From NCBI GenBank assembly GCA_031273365.1, contig JAISSA010000177.1, positions 1 to 13,158 of the forward strand: a DNA stretch of 13,158 bases, written 5' to 3'. Source of the stretch: Synergistaceae bacterium. GTDB taxonomy: Bacteria > Synergistota > Synergistia > Synergistales > Aminobacteriaceae. The notes beneath the pieces were generated by a model that ran no database searches, was not told the DNA's origin, and was given only the letters and a program-made list of their open reading frames with translations. A program made the position numbers and the translations under genes. This document shows positions 5,895-13,067 of this stretch, piece by piece; position 1 is the first letter of the stretch, and each line of letters opens with the position of its first letter.

Positions 5895-8800
5895 ATGGCT
5901 TCGATTTTCGAAAAAGACGGTCTCAACAGAATCTTTCTGATCTACGGCAGGCTCGACGACATGTTTATGACGAAGGACCTTCAAAAACAGGGGTTCAGGC
6001 CGTTTTTGAACGCTTATCTGAAGGGCCTCGGGTATGAGCAGGTCGTCTATTACTCCGGCGCGAAAAACGTCGGAAAATTTGTGCTGGACGACGAGAGCGC
6101 CAGACTGGCCATCAATCGAAACAAAGGCGCGCAAAGCCAGGCGCAAAATCGGGAAGCCGGCACTCAGGCGTCGGCCTCCGGGGCAGTCTCCGCCCCGCCC
6201 GGGAGGTCTCGGATTCGGAATCCCAACGCGCGCCGGGAGGCAGCGCCGCCGCCCGAAAGTTCAGCCGGGCGGGACGCCGGGCCTCAGCCGAAAAAGCCGG
6301 AAACGCCGGAAACGCTGGTCTACAGTCAGCCGAAGATCACCCCCTTCGAGTTTCTGGACGACGCCCGCATGATGATGCGGTCGGCGGAGCGAAGGTCGGC
6401 GGTCGTCTTCACCTTCATGCAGGATTTTCTGACCGACCGCGGCCCCATGCAGCCGTATCTGGAGCTGGTCTCCCACCTGTGGGACGAGTACAGCGCGTCG
6501 GGCGCGAGGAATATCTGCATTTTCCTGGCGCCCCGGCTGACCTGTTCCGACCTCGCCCGCATGTTCGAGCATCTGGAGAACGGCGAGACCCTGAAGAACA
6601 AGTTTTTCAACCGCAACGGAACGGTCAATCGCTCGGTTTCTCTGGAGGTCGGGCTGCCCGGCCTTGACGAGATCGGCTATATGCTGGAGTACCTGCGCGT
6701 CATGGGGGAGGGTGAACGCCGCGCGGCCTTTCGCCAGTCCGAGAAGAAACGGCTTGCCTCGACGCTCCTTTTCCTGAGCCGGGAGGCCGACCGCGACGAG
6801 AACGGGCTGGGCTCGCTCGACGCCGTCTACAGGAGCGTGTCGTCGTACATGGCCCGACACGGGAAGGAGATCGTTCCCCTCACGGAGGAAGGCCTCAAGG
6901 AGATATACAGTCGCTGGAAGGGCGCGGACGAACCGGACCCCCTCGAAAAGCTCCACACGACCCGCGGCTGGGAGAGCGTCGATAAACGAATCCGGGAGAT
7001 ACTGAAGGGCTTCGAGCTCAAATCGAAGGCTTCGGAGCTTAAATCAGAGGCTCCTGAATCAGAGGCTCCTGAACTCAGGCCAAAAGCCTCTGAGCTCAAA
7101 AAAGCGGCCGCCGTCGCGAGGCCAAAACTCGCAAACGAGCGCATCGAGCCGATCGAGGACTCGGCGAGCCCCCGCTCCATTCCGCACTTCATCCTGCGCG
7201 GGAATCCGGGAGTGGGGAAGACCACGGTCGCCAGGCTGATCGGCCGGATTTTTTACGACGCGGGGATCCTCAGAAAGGGGATCACCGTGGAGGCCAAACG
7301 GGACGATCTGGTGGACGTCTACGTGGGAGGAACGGCCATCAGGACGACCGAATGCGTGATGAGCGCGCAGGAGGGGGTGCTCTTCATCGACGACGCCTAC
7401 TCCCTGCTGCAGGAGGGACAGGAGCACAACTACCCGAAGGAGGCGCTGGACACGCTGGTTCCGATCCTGACCAACCCCGACAGATACCGTTTCTGCCTGA
7501 TCATGGCGGGCTATCCCGCCCCCATGGACAAGCTGCTCGAGATGAACCCGGGGCTCAGGAGCCGCTTCAACAGCGCCAACATCCTCACCATCGAGGACTA
7601 TCGGCCCGATCTCCTGCGCGACATCTTCGTCGGGGCGTGCCGGAAGAGGGGCTATCGTTTCCAGGGCAGCGGCGACGGCGAGGACGATCCGCTGGACCTC
7701 GACCTTTTTTTCACGAACCTCTACAACCAGCGGAACAGGGCCGACTTCGGCAACGCGCGCGACGTGACGGCTCTCGCGGAGGAGGTCATGCTCCAGTCGG
7801 GCATCCGGGACGAGGCGGGCCGGTGCATCGTGCGCAGCGACTTCGGAGCCGCGCAGAAGTTCTTCGAGCGGCGGGACGTCTCGTCGATCGACGACATTTA
7901 CGCGGAGCTGGACGGGTACGTCGGGCTGGATTTCGTAAAGGACATCTTCAAAAACGTCAGGCTGGAGATACTGGATGCCCGGGAAAGCGCGCAGCGCGGC
8001 GTCCCGGTGGAGAGCGCTCCGGACCACTACATTTTTGCCGGAAACCCGGGCACCGGAAAAACGACCGTGGGGCGGATGCTGGGCCGCTTCTACCACATGA
8101 TGGAGGTGCTCGGCGGCAGCGAGACGCTTTTCGTCGACGCGTCGGACATCGTCGGCGACCACTACGGCGACTCCAAAACGAAGGTTCTGGATAAAATCCA
8201 GAGGGCGATCGACCGCAACTGCCTGCTCTATATCGACGAGGCCTACCAGATCGTCGACTCGGGGTACGCGGCCGAGACGGTGGGCGCGATGATGACGAAG
8301 ATGACGGAAAACGCGAACGACTTCAAAATGGTCTTCGGGATGTACTCCAACCGGGTGGACGAGTTTCTCGCGCTGAACGCGGGGCTCTCCCGCCGGCTGC
8401 GCGTGGTGAATTTTCCGGACTACAACCCGGAGCAGCTTCTGGAGATCTTCGTCAGGAGCGTCAGAACGCAGGGCTGCACCGTGTCCGACGAGGCTCTGGA
8501 CCGGGTGCGCCTGATTCTGACGCGCATGTACGACGTTCGGACGGAGAGCTTCGGCAACGCCGGCGAGGTAAAGAAGCTGCTGACCGACATGAAGCGCCTC
8601 CGGCTGGCCCGGGCGGAGAAGATGGACCCGTCGGACCCGCTCAGGTACGAATACGCGCTGGCCGACATTCCGGCCGCCGCTCTGGCCACGGTGGAGAGCC
8701 TGGTGAGCCCGCGGTCCTTCGAGGAGATTATGGGGGAGCTGAACGAGCAGATCGGCCTGTCGGACCTCAAAGACGTCATCCTGCAAAAGCAGGAGGAACT

Positions 8801-9551
8801 GCTCTACGCGAGGTCGATCGGGGAGGGCGTGGACGACATCGTTCCGGGATATTACTTCTTCGTGGGGGGGCCGGGCACCGGCAAATCCACGAGCGCCCGT
8901 CTTTTCGCGGAATGCCTGCACCAGCTCGGCATCGTCAGGACGAACAACTTCTACGCCTGCACCGCAAAAGACCTCATCGGCCAGTACGTGGGGGAGACCG
9001 ACAAAAAAACCTGGAACCTGCTGAAAAAGGCGACCAACGGCGTGCTGTTCATCGACGAGGCCTACAGCCTCTCCAGCGCCGACGAGCCCTCGGGAGGCAG
9101 CTTCAGGAAGGAGGCCCTCGATCAGATCGTCGCCTTTCTCGACGACCCGGAGAACAGGAAGCGCTGCTGCATCATCTTCGCCGGCTACCTCAAAGACATG
9201 CAGGGGCTTTATCGATCGAACGCGGGTATGCGCTCCCGGGTCGAGGAAGTCCACTTCAAAGATTACACAACGGAAGAGACCTACGAAATCTTTGCCCTCT
9301 TCTGTCGCAAAAACGGGTATTCTGTCGCTCCGGGCGTCAGGGAACGTTACCTGCCCGCTTTCGAGAGGCTGAAGGAGCTCGAGTATTTCGCCAATGGGCG
9401 CACCGCCCGCACCATTTTCGAGAAAACGGCGACTCGCATGAAGCGCAGGGTGATCCGTCAGTCCGACCTGTCGGAGGAGATGAAAAAAACGATTTTGCCG
9501 GAGGACCTCCTGAGCCCTGAGGAGATGGAGGCGGCCGTGAGCTCGCGTTGA
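5895..9551 (+). CDS. Triple CbxX/CfqX-type AAA+ ATPase with N-terminal degenerate AAA-like region
   Basis: The 1218-residue product has three tandem modules related to CbbX, SpoVK and EccA. AAA1 (about 355-660) has Walker A GNPGVGKTT from G436 and Walker B FID499-D500. AAA2 (about 663-935) has GNPGTGKTT from G716 and YID781-E782. AAA3 (about 940-1200) has GGPGTGKST from G991 and FID1054-E1055. CbbX-like pore-loop motifs (VYVGG, HYGDSKTK, QYVGETDKKT) and Arg-rich GLRSRF, GLSRRL and GMRSRV segments follow. This family forms rings that thread or remodel proteins. Residues about 1-75 (RIFLIYGRLDDMF) form a small domain, then a Pro/Ala/Arg-rich linker about 76-145. Residues about 146-350 look like an AAA fold without Walker A: AVVFTFMQDFL resembles Walker B, NICIFLAPR resembles sensor 1, and VGLPGLDEI follows. 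A repetitive E/K/A/S/P linker at 374-402 interrupts AAA1. The start is ATG 5895 with GGAG about nine bases upstream. Soluble; no signal peptide. Presumed partner of the preceding membrane protein. Confidence 0.88.
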   Translation: MASIFEKDGLNRIFLIYGRLDDMFMTKDLQKQGFRPFLNAYLKGLGYEQVVYYSGAKNVGKFVLDDESARLAINRNKGAQSQAQNREAGTQASASGAVSAPPGRSRIRNPNARREAAPPPESSAGRDAGPQPKKPETPETLVYSQPKITPFEFLDDARMMMRSAERRSAVVFTFMQDFLTDRGPMQPYLELVSHLWDEYSASGARNICIFLAPRLTCSDLARMFEHLENGETLKNKFFNRNGTVNRSVSLEVGLPGLDEIGYMLEYLRVMGEGERRAAFRQSEKKRLASTLLFLSREADRDENGLGSLDAVYRSVSSYMARHGKEIVPLTEEGLKEIYSRWKGADEPDPLEKLHTTRGWESVDKRIREILKGFELKSKASELKSEAPESEAPELRPKASELKKAAAVARPKLANERIEPIEDSASPRSIPHFILRGNPGVGKTTVARLIGRIFYDAGILRKGITVEAKRDDLVDVYVGGTAIRTTECVMSAQEGVLFIDDAYSLLQEGQEHNYPKEALDTLVPILTNPDRYRFCLIMAGYPAPMDKLLEMNPGLRSRFNSANILTIEDYRPDLLRDIFVGACRKRGYRFQGSGDGEDDPLDLDLFFTNLYNQRNRADFGNARDVTALAEEVMLQSGIRDEAGRCIVRSDFGAAQKFFERRDVSSIDDIYAELDGYVGLDFVKDIFKNVRLEILDARESAQRGVPVESAPDHYIFAGNPGTGKTTVGRMLGRFYHMMEVLGGSETLFVDASDIVGDHYGDSKTKVLDKIQRAIDRNCLLYIDEAYQIVDSGYAAETVGAMMTKMTENANDFKMVFGMYSNRVDEFLALNAGLSRRLRVVNFPDYNPEQLLEIFVRSVRTQGCTVSDEALDRVRLILTRMYDVRTESFGNAGEVKKLLTDMKRLRLARAEKMDPSDPLRYEYALADIPAAALATVESLVSPRSFEEIMGELNEQIGLSDLKDVILQKQEELLYARSIGEGVDDIVPGYYFFVGGPGTGKSTSARLFAECLHQLGIVRTNNFYACTAKDLIGQYVGETDKKTWNLLKKATNGVLFIDEAYSLSSADEPSGGSFRKEALDQIVAFLDDPENRKRCCIIFAGYLKDMQGLYRSNAGMRSRVEEVHFKDYTTEETYEIFALFCRKNGYSVAPGVRERYLPAFERLKELEYFANGRTARTIFEKTATRMKRRVIRQSDLSEEMKKTILPEDLLSPEEMEAAVSSR
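7044..7073 (+). repeat. Tandem 15-bp duplication in the AAA1 linker
   Basis: TCAGAGGCTCCTGAA is repeated exactly at 7044-7058 and 7059-7073, encoding SEAPE twice in frame. Around it, looser copies of an ELK-SxA motif (residues 374-402) form a low-complexity linker between the first helix of AAA1 and its Walker A. The exact duplication suggests recent slippage, and the length probably varies between strains. Confidence 0.8.
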
Positions 9552-9594
9552 GCCCGGCGTTCGCGTTAAATCCGGAGTTCACGTTGGATCCGGG
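9541..9594. repeat. Three 18-bp units spanning the AAA+ stop codon
   Basis: Units at 9541-9558, 9559-9576 and 9577-9594 share the pattern GYTCRCGTT...CCGG. The first contains the AAA+ stop (TCG CGT TGA). The second repeats it in frame as TCG CGT TAA, giving a backup stop 18 bases later. The third has changed to TCA CGT TGG. This is a degenerate minisatellite at the convergent gene boundary. Confidence 0.7.
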
Positions 9595-9609
9595 TCGTTC
9601 GGCCGTAAA

Positions 9610-9651
9610 TTTTTCGCGTTTTTCGTGTTTTTCGTGGCCCTGTTTTTCCTG
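9610..9651. repeat. Short T-rich tandem repeats (9-bp units) between convergent genes
   Basis: TTTTTCGCG (9610-9618), TTTTTCGTG (9619-9627) and TTTTTCGTG (9628-9636) are adjacent. After GCCCTG, TTTTTCCTG follows at 9643-9651. Its complement, CACGAAAAACACGAAAAACG, resembles the ACGAAAAAC/ACGAAGAAC-type tandem repeats often found between genes in diverse bacteria. It lies just past the end of the Sel1 gene. The T-runs could help transcription end for the plus strand, but no strong stem precedes them. Confidence 0.65.
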
Positions 9652-9652
9652 C

Positions 9653-10309
9653 CTATAAATTTTTTCTGTAAATCGTGCTCAGGTTGAACCGGGCCCCGAC
9701 GTGATCCTGCCTGGCCGCCCGGCGATACCACTCCGCGGCCTGTTCCTCGTCCCGGTCGACGCCCCGGCCGTTTTCGTACATCCACCCCAGGTTGAACTGG
9801 GCGCTGGCGTATCCCTGCTCGGCCGCCCGACGATACCATTTCACGGCCTCCTCGTCGTCCCAGGGAACTCCCAGACCATTCTCGCAGAGCCACCCCAGGA
9901 TAAACTGCGCCCCGCTGTGCCCCTGCTCGGCCGCCCGGCGATACCACTCCGCGGCCTGCTCGTCGTCTCTGGGAACCCTCAGGCCCCTCCGATACATCAC
10001 TCCCAGAAGGCACTGAGCCCTGACGTGTCCGCCCTCGGCCGCGACGCGATACCATTTCACGGCCTCTTCGTCGCTGTGGGCAACCCCACGGCCCTTGCGG
10101 TACATCAGGCCAAGGATAAACCGGGCCTCGCCGTGTCCCTGTTCGGCGGCCCTGCGAAACCACACCGCGGCCTGTTCTTCGTCCCGCAAAACCCCGCGCC
10201 CCGTTTGATACATCCGCGCCAGAGCGAACTGGGCGGCGGCATCGCCCTCCCCAGCCGCCCGGAGACACTGCTCGAAGGTCTGTCCCTCGCTCTGAGATGA
10301 ATCGGACAT
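9653..10309 (-). CDS. Sel1-repeat (TPR-like) protein
   Basis: The 218-residue product is nearly all Sel1-like repeats: five complete 36-residue units (A-x-F-x-L-G-x-M-Y-x-x-G-x-G-V...DEExAxxWYRRAAEQ) from about residue 23, plus a partial sixth ending YRKNL. Sel1 solenoids are protein-protein interaction scaffolds. There is no signal peptide or membrane segment, so it is cytoplasmic as read. The repeats alternate between an EEQAAxW form (units 1, 3, 5) and an EEAVKW form (units 2, 4), indicating duplication of a two-repeat block. Start is ATG 10309 with only a weak GAAG-type ribosome site. It is 93 bases downstream of the 161-residue gene in the same direction and probably co-transcribed with it, and it converges on the AAA+ gene. 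It may bind the AAA+ or coiled-coil protein, but this is context inference. Confidence 0.88.
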   Translation of the reverse strand: MSDSSQSEGQTFEQCLRAAGEGDAAAQFALARMYQTGRGVLRDEEQAAVWFRRAAEQGHGEARFILGLMYRKGRGVAHSDEEAVKWYRVAAEGGHVRAQCLLGVMYRRGLRVPRDDEQAAEWYRRAAEQGHSGAQFILGWLCENGLGVPWDDEEAVKWYRRAAEQGYASAQFNLGWMYENGRGVDRDEEQAAEWYRRAARQDHVGARFNLSTIYRKNL

Positions 10310-10402
10310 CAGACAACACTTCTTTCTGCCATTTTTATGACCATTCGAAACGACGTGTCCTCGTGCTTGAGTGTCCGCCGCAGGCTGACAGAACCACGCA
10401 CC

Positions 10403-10888
10403 TCAGCTTCGCTCCGCGTCCTCCGCCGGATCGTCTCCGCCGAGGCCCAGCATGGCGGAGACGTCAAAGGTGTCCACCGTTCGGGAACGTATGGCCTCGA
10501 CCTCCTCGGCCAGCTTGCGTTTGGCCTCCAGAACCATTTTGGCCTGGTCCAGCCTCCGGAGGGCGATCTCTTCAAAACCTTTTTCGTACAGGGCGACGGC
10601 CGCGTTAACGATGAAAGACCCCAGGAAGGCGTCCAGCTTGCGCGCGTTTTCTTCCGGCCTGTCTCCGAAGTGTTTCCGCGTCATCCGCAGAACGTCCCAT
10701 TCCAGCGTCTCCCGGCTGATGGCGTTCAGCTCGTCAAGCACTCTGTCGAACTCCGTTTTCTGTGACGTGGAGTCCACGTAGCGCTCCCTGGACATTACAT
10801 TGTACCGGGGAACGAAGCTTTCCTCCGTCGGAATTTTCCCCCTTTGCGTCTTGTCCTGGCTCGCTATAATCTTCGCCTCCCCGTACAA
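10403..10888 (-). CDS. Small helical protein of unknown function
   Basis: I do not recognise this 161-residue product. The first 45 residues are polar. From about residue 46 it is amphipathic and helical (FDRVLDELNAIS, then GSFIVNAAVALYEKGFEEIA and AKMVLEAKRKLAEEVEAIRS), ending in an acidic tail (GGDDPAEDAERS). There is no membrane segment or signal peptide. The longest frame opens at TTG 10888 without a good ribosome site. The best Shine-Dalgarno-like sequence, GGGGAGGCG (10874-10882), lies inside the frame, five bases or fewer before only an ATT. The first ATG is at 10795, which would give 130 residues. Upstream of the Sel1 gene in the same direction, and probably in one transcript with it. 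Codon and base composition match the neighbours. Confidence 0.65.
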   Translation of the reverse strand: MYGEAKIIASQDKTQRGKIPTEESFVPRYNVMSRERYVDSTSQKTEFDRVLDELNAISRETLEWDVLRMTRKHFGDRPEENARKLDAFLGSFIVNAAVALYEKGFEEIALRRLDQAKMVLEAKRKLAEEVEAIRSRTVDTFDVSAMLGLGGDDPAEDAERS

Positions 10889-10917
10889 ATTTTATGTTAT
10901 TTTACCGCTTCTTCAGG

Positions 10918-10935
10918 TTTATTGCTTTTATTGCT
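10918..10935. repeat. 9-bp tandem repeat in AT-rich leader
   Basis: TTTATTGCT occurs twice in tandem (10918-10926, 10927-10935) within the AT-rich 10885-10975 stretch between htpG and the small helical gene. This stretch probably holds the promoter for the 161-residue gene (minus strand), but I find no convincing -35/-10 pair. Confidence 0.5.
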
Positions 10936-10978
10936 TTTTCGGATCTTCTTTAATTTACATGACTATTCTGCTGCCTCG

Positions 10979-11020
10979 GCCCCTGCCTGTAACCGTAACC
11001 CGTCCTGCGCGGGCAGGGGC
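10979..11020 (-). terminator. Large hairpin just after htpG, possible terminator without U-tract
   Basis: GCCCCTGCC (10979-10987) is the exact reverse complement of GGCAGGGGC (11012-11020), separated by 24 bases. The hairpin begins about ten bases past the htpG stop, the usual place for a 3' end structure. No T-run follows on the minus strand, so it may be a processing or stability hairpin, or a palindromic repeat, rather than an intrinsic terminator. Confidence 0.45.
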
Positions 11021-11030
11021 GAAATTGCGC

Positions 11031-12998
11031 TCATGGGGCGGGTTTTGAATTTTCTCCGAGCGCCATGTCCATGATGCGGGAGAGCCGGCGCGCGAACCCG
11101 CCCGGGTCGGGGAGCGAACCCCCATCCAGAATCAGAGCCTGGTCGTAAAGCGTGGAGATGAAGTCCCCCGTTTCGGCGTTCCCCGCCCCGGCCATGGACA
11201 TCAGGCGTCTGACGACGGGATGCTCCGGGTTCAGCTCGAAGACGCGCCGGGCCACGGGAACCTCGCGCCCCATGGCGCGCATCAGCTGCTCCATCTGCAT
11301 GGAGACGGCGTTCTCGTCGCCGACAAGGCACGCCGGAGAGGATTTCATGCGGGTCGAGAGGCGCACGTCGCTCAGGACGTCGGACAGCGCCGCCATGACC
11401 TGCTTCTTCAGGGGCTCGAATGCGCCCTGCAGGCCATCCAGCTTTTTCTCCGCTTCCTTCCGCTCGCTTTCGCCCGTCGCCTGAACCTCGGCGGAGCCGA
11501 CATTGAGAAACTTCTTCTCCGCGTACTCGGAGTTCTGCGCCATGATGAACTCGTCCACGGGATCGGCAAGGAGCAGGACCTCGTAGCCTTTCTCCGCGAA
11601 GGCCTCCAGTTTCGGAGAGTTTCTCAGGGCGGAGGCGTCCCGCCCCGTAATGTAGTAAAGACCTTCCTGCTCGGGCTTCATGCGTTTTATGCAGTCATCC
11701 AGCGTCGTCCACTCGCTCTTTTTATCCTTTTCCGCGTCTTTTACTTCCGCGTTTTCCGAGGAGTCGGGCTGCATCGTGAAGGTGGAGCGGAACAGAGCGA
11801 GCTCGAGGATCGTTTGCGCATTTTCCCGGTCCTGAATGACGCCCTGTTTGAAGAGCCCGCCGAAGGCGCTCCAGAACTTTTCGTACTTCTCCCGCTCGCC
11901 CTCCAGCATTTTGCGAAGGCTCGAAAATATTTTGCGCAGCGTGCTGCGGCGGATCACGCGGACGCGCGGGTCTTCCTGCAGGATTTCGCGCGAAATGTTG
12001 AGGGGCAGGTCCTCGGAGTCGATGACGCCCCGGATGAAGCGCAGGTACTCCGGTATCAGGTCCTTACAGTCGTTCATGATGAAGACGCGCCCGATGTAAA
12101 GGCTGACGCCCCCGCTTTTTTCGTTCATAAAGATGTCGAAAGACGCCTGCGACGGGATGAAGAGCAGCCCCCTGAAGTTGACGGACCCCTCGGCGTTGAG
12201 GGCCAGGCGCGCCAGAGGCTCCTGCCAGTCGTGGGAGAGGTGACGATAAAACTCGCGATATTCGTCCTCGGTGACCTCCCCCTCGGGCCGGCTCCAGATG
12301 GCCTTACGGGAGTTGACCACCTCGTCCTCGACGCTTTCGGCCCCGTCTTTCCATTTGGAGCAGTTCATCGAGATGGGCCAGGCGATGAAGTCGGAGTACT
12401 TCCTGATGATGTCCCGAAGGACCCACTCGTCGACCCAGTCCTTCTCGTCCTCGCCGGCGGCGCGAAGGAAGAGTTTCACCGACGTGCCGCACTCGGGAAG
12501 CGTCGCCTCCTCCAGCGAGTAGGAGCCGTCTCCCGTGGATTCAAAACGCCAGGCCTCCGTCGCCCCGAGGCGTCTCGAGACCAGTTCCACCCTGTCGGCG
12601 ACCATGAAGGCGGAGTAAAAACCGACCCCAAACTGCCCGATGAGCATCTCCCGGGCCGAGGAGGAGCCGTTCCTTCCGGCGGCGCTCAGGAATTCCTTCG
12701 TTCCCGACCTGGCGATCGTTCCGATGTACTCGACGATCTCCTCCCGGCTCATGCCGATGCCGTTGTCAAGGATCGTCAGGGTCCGATTTTCCTTATCGCG
12801 CAGGACACGGATCTGAGGTTCGTACGCTCCGTACTCCTCGCTGTTGGAAAGGACCTCGATTCTGCGCTTGTCCAGCGCGTCGGAGGCGTTGGAGATCAAC
12901 TCCCTCAAAAAAATTTCCCTGTTGGAGTAAACCGAGTGAATCATCATCTTCAGAAGCTCTGCGGCCTCCGACTGAAAAAAATGCTTTTCCTGCGCCAT
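11031..12998 (-). CDS. htpG: Molecular chaperone HtpG (Hsp90 family)
   Basis: The 655-residue product is a full-length bacterial Hsp90, a cytosolic ATP-driven dimeric chaperone. The GHKL ATPase domain (about 1-215) shows E33-LISN37-ASDA (catalytic Glu and nucleotide-binding Asn), DNGIGM 78-83, the lid segment G121-QFGVGFYSAF and GTSVKLF from 171. The middle domain carries DLPLNISREILQ. The C-terminal dimerisation domain carries MEQLMRAMG and FELNPEHPVV. A charged low-complexity stretch (SSENAEVKDAEKDKK) follows the middle domain. The start is taken at ATG 12998 (MAQEKHFFQSEA), the usual HtpG beginning, with AAAGGAT about 11 bases upstream. The frame extends 20 more codons to ATG 13058, but those residues look like translated leader or insertion-sequence end. 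No CIRCE operator is visible upstream. It follows a tnpB end by only 69 bases in the same direction. Confidence 0.96.
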   Translation of the reverse strand: MAQEKHFFQSEAAELLKMMIHSVYSNREIFLRELISNASDALDKRRIEVLSNSEEYGAYEPQIRVLRDKENRTLTILDNGIGMSREEIVEYIGTIARSGTKEFLSAAGRNGSSSAREMLIGQFGVGFYSAFMVADRVELVSRRLGATEAWRFESTGDGSYSLEEATLPECGTSVKLFLRAAGEDEKDWVDEWVLRDIIRKYSDFIAWPISMNCSKWKDGAESVEDEVVNSRKAIWSRPEGEVTEDEYREFYRHLSHDWQEPLARLALNAEGSVNFRGLLFIPSQASFDIFMNEKSGGVSLYIGRVFIMNDCKDLIPEYLRFIRGVIDSEDLPLNISREILQEDPRVRVIRRSTLRKIFSSLRKMLEGEREKYEKFWSAFGGLFKQGVIQDRENAQTILELALFRSTFTMQPDSSENAEVKDAEKDKKSEWTTLDDCIKRMKPEQEGLYYITGRDASALRNSPKLEAFAEKGYEVLLLADPVDEFIMAQNSEYAEKKFLNVGSAEVQATGESERKEAEKKLDGLQGAFEPLKKQVMAALSDVLSDVRLSTRMKSSPACLVGDENAVSMQMEQLMRAMGREVPVARRVFELNPEHPVVRRLMSMAGAGNAETGDFISTLYDQALILDGGSLPDPGGFARRLSRIMDMALGENSKPAP

Positions 12999-13024
12999 AT
13001 GTACACCGATCCTTTTAGCGTACT

Positions 13025-13064
13025 TATACCTGGTAATAGCTACCAAATACTTCCGCATAGTATA
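13025..13064 (-). other. Paired small inverted repeats between tnpB and htpG, candidate insertion-sequence right end
   Basis: On the minus strand just after the tnpB stop, ATACT...AGTAT and then TGGTA...TACCA form two short (5-bp) stems in an AT-rich stretch. IS200/IS605 elements end in subterminal hairpins soon after tnpB, and the guide (omega) RNA normally covers this region, so this is where the element boundary should be. The stems are short and the exact end cannot be placed. A TATACT hexamer here could also serve as an htpG -10 box. Confidence 0.35.
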
Positions 13065-13067
13065 TCT

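Noticed and set aside
7044..7073. CRISPR-like or recombination-site repeat
   Set aside because: Just two adjacent 15-bp copies, in frame, encoding a low-complexity linker; slippage explains it.
7059..9254. 731-codon minus-strand open frame opposite the AAA+ gene
   Set aside because: Same antisense effect; three intact Walker A/B pairs on the plus strand settle the coding strand.
9588..9614. CGGGTCGTTCGGCCG plus T-run as an intrinsic terminator for the AAA+ gene
   Set aside because: The stem is interrupted and only about three pairs are continuous; the T-run is explained by the 9-bp repeat array.
9579..10319. 246-codon minus-strand frame overlapping the Sel1 gene
   Set aside because: Its Gly/Arg/Ser-rich repeats are the 36-residue Sel1 repeats read out of frame, and its tail is the T-rich repeat array.
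10310..10402. Small gene between the helical and Sel1 genes
   Set aside because: Ninety-three bases with no start plus ribosome site in a useful frame; it looks like an intra-operon spacer.
12999..13058. 20-residue N-terminal extension of HtpG from ATG 13058
   Set aside because: HtpG proteins begin close to the EKHFFQSEA block; the extra residues overlap the insertion-sequence end and have no good ribosome site.
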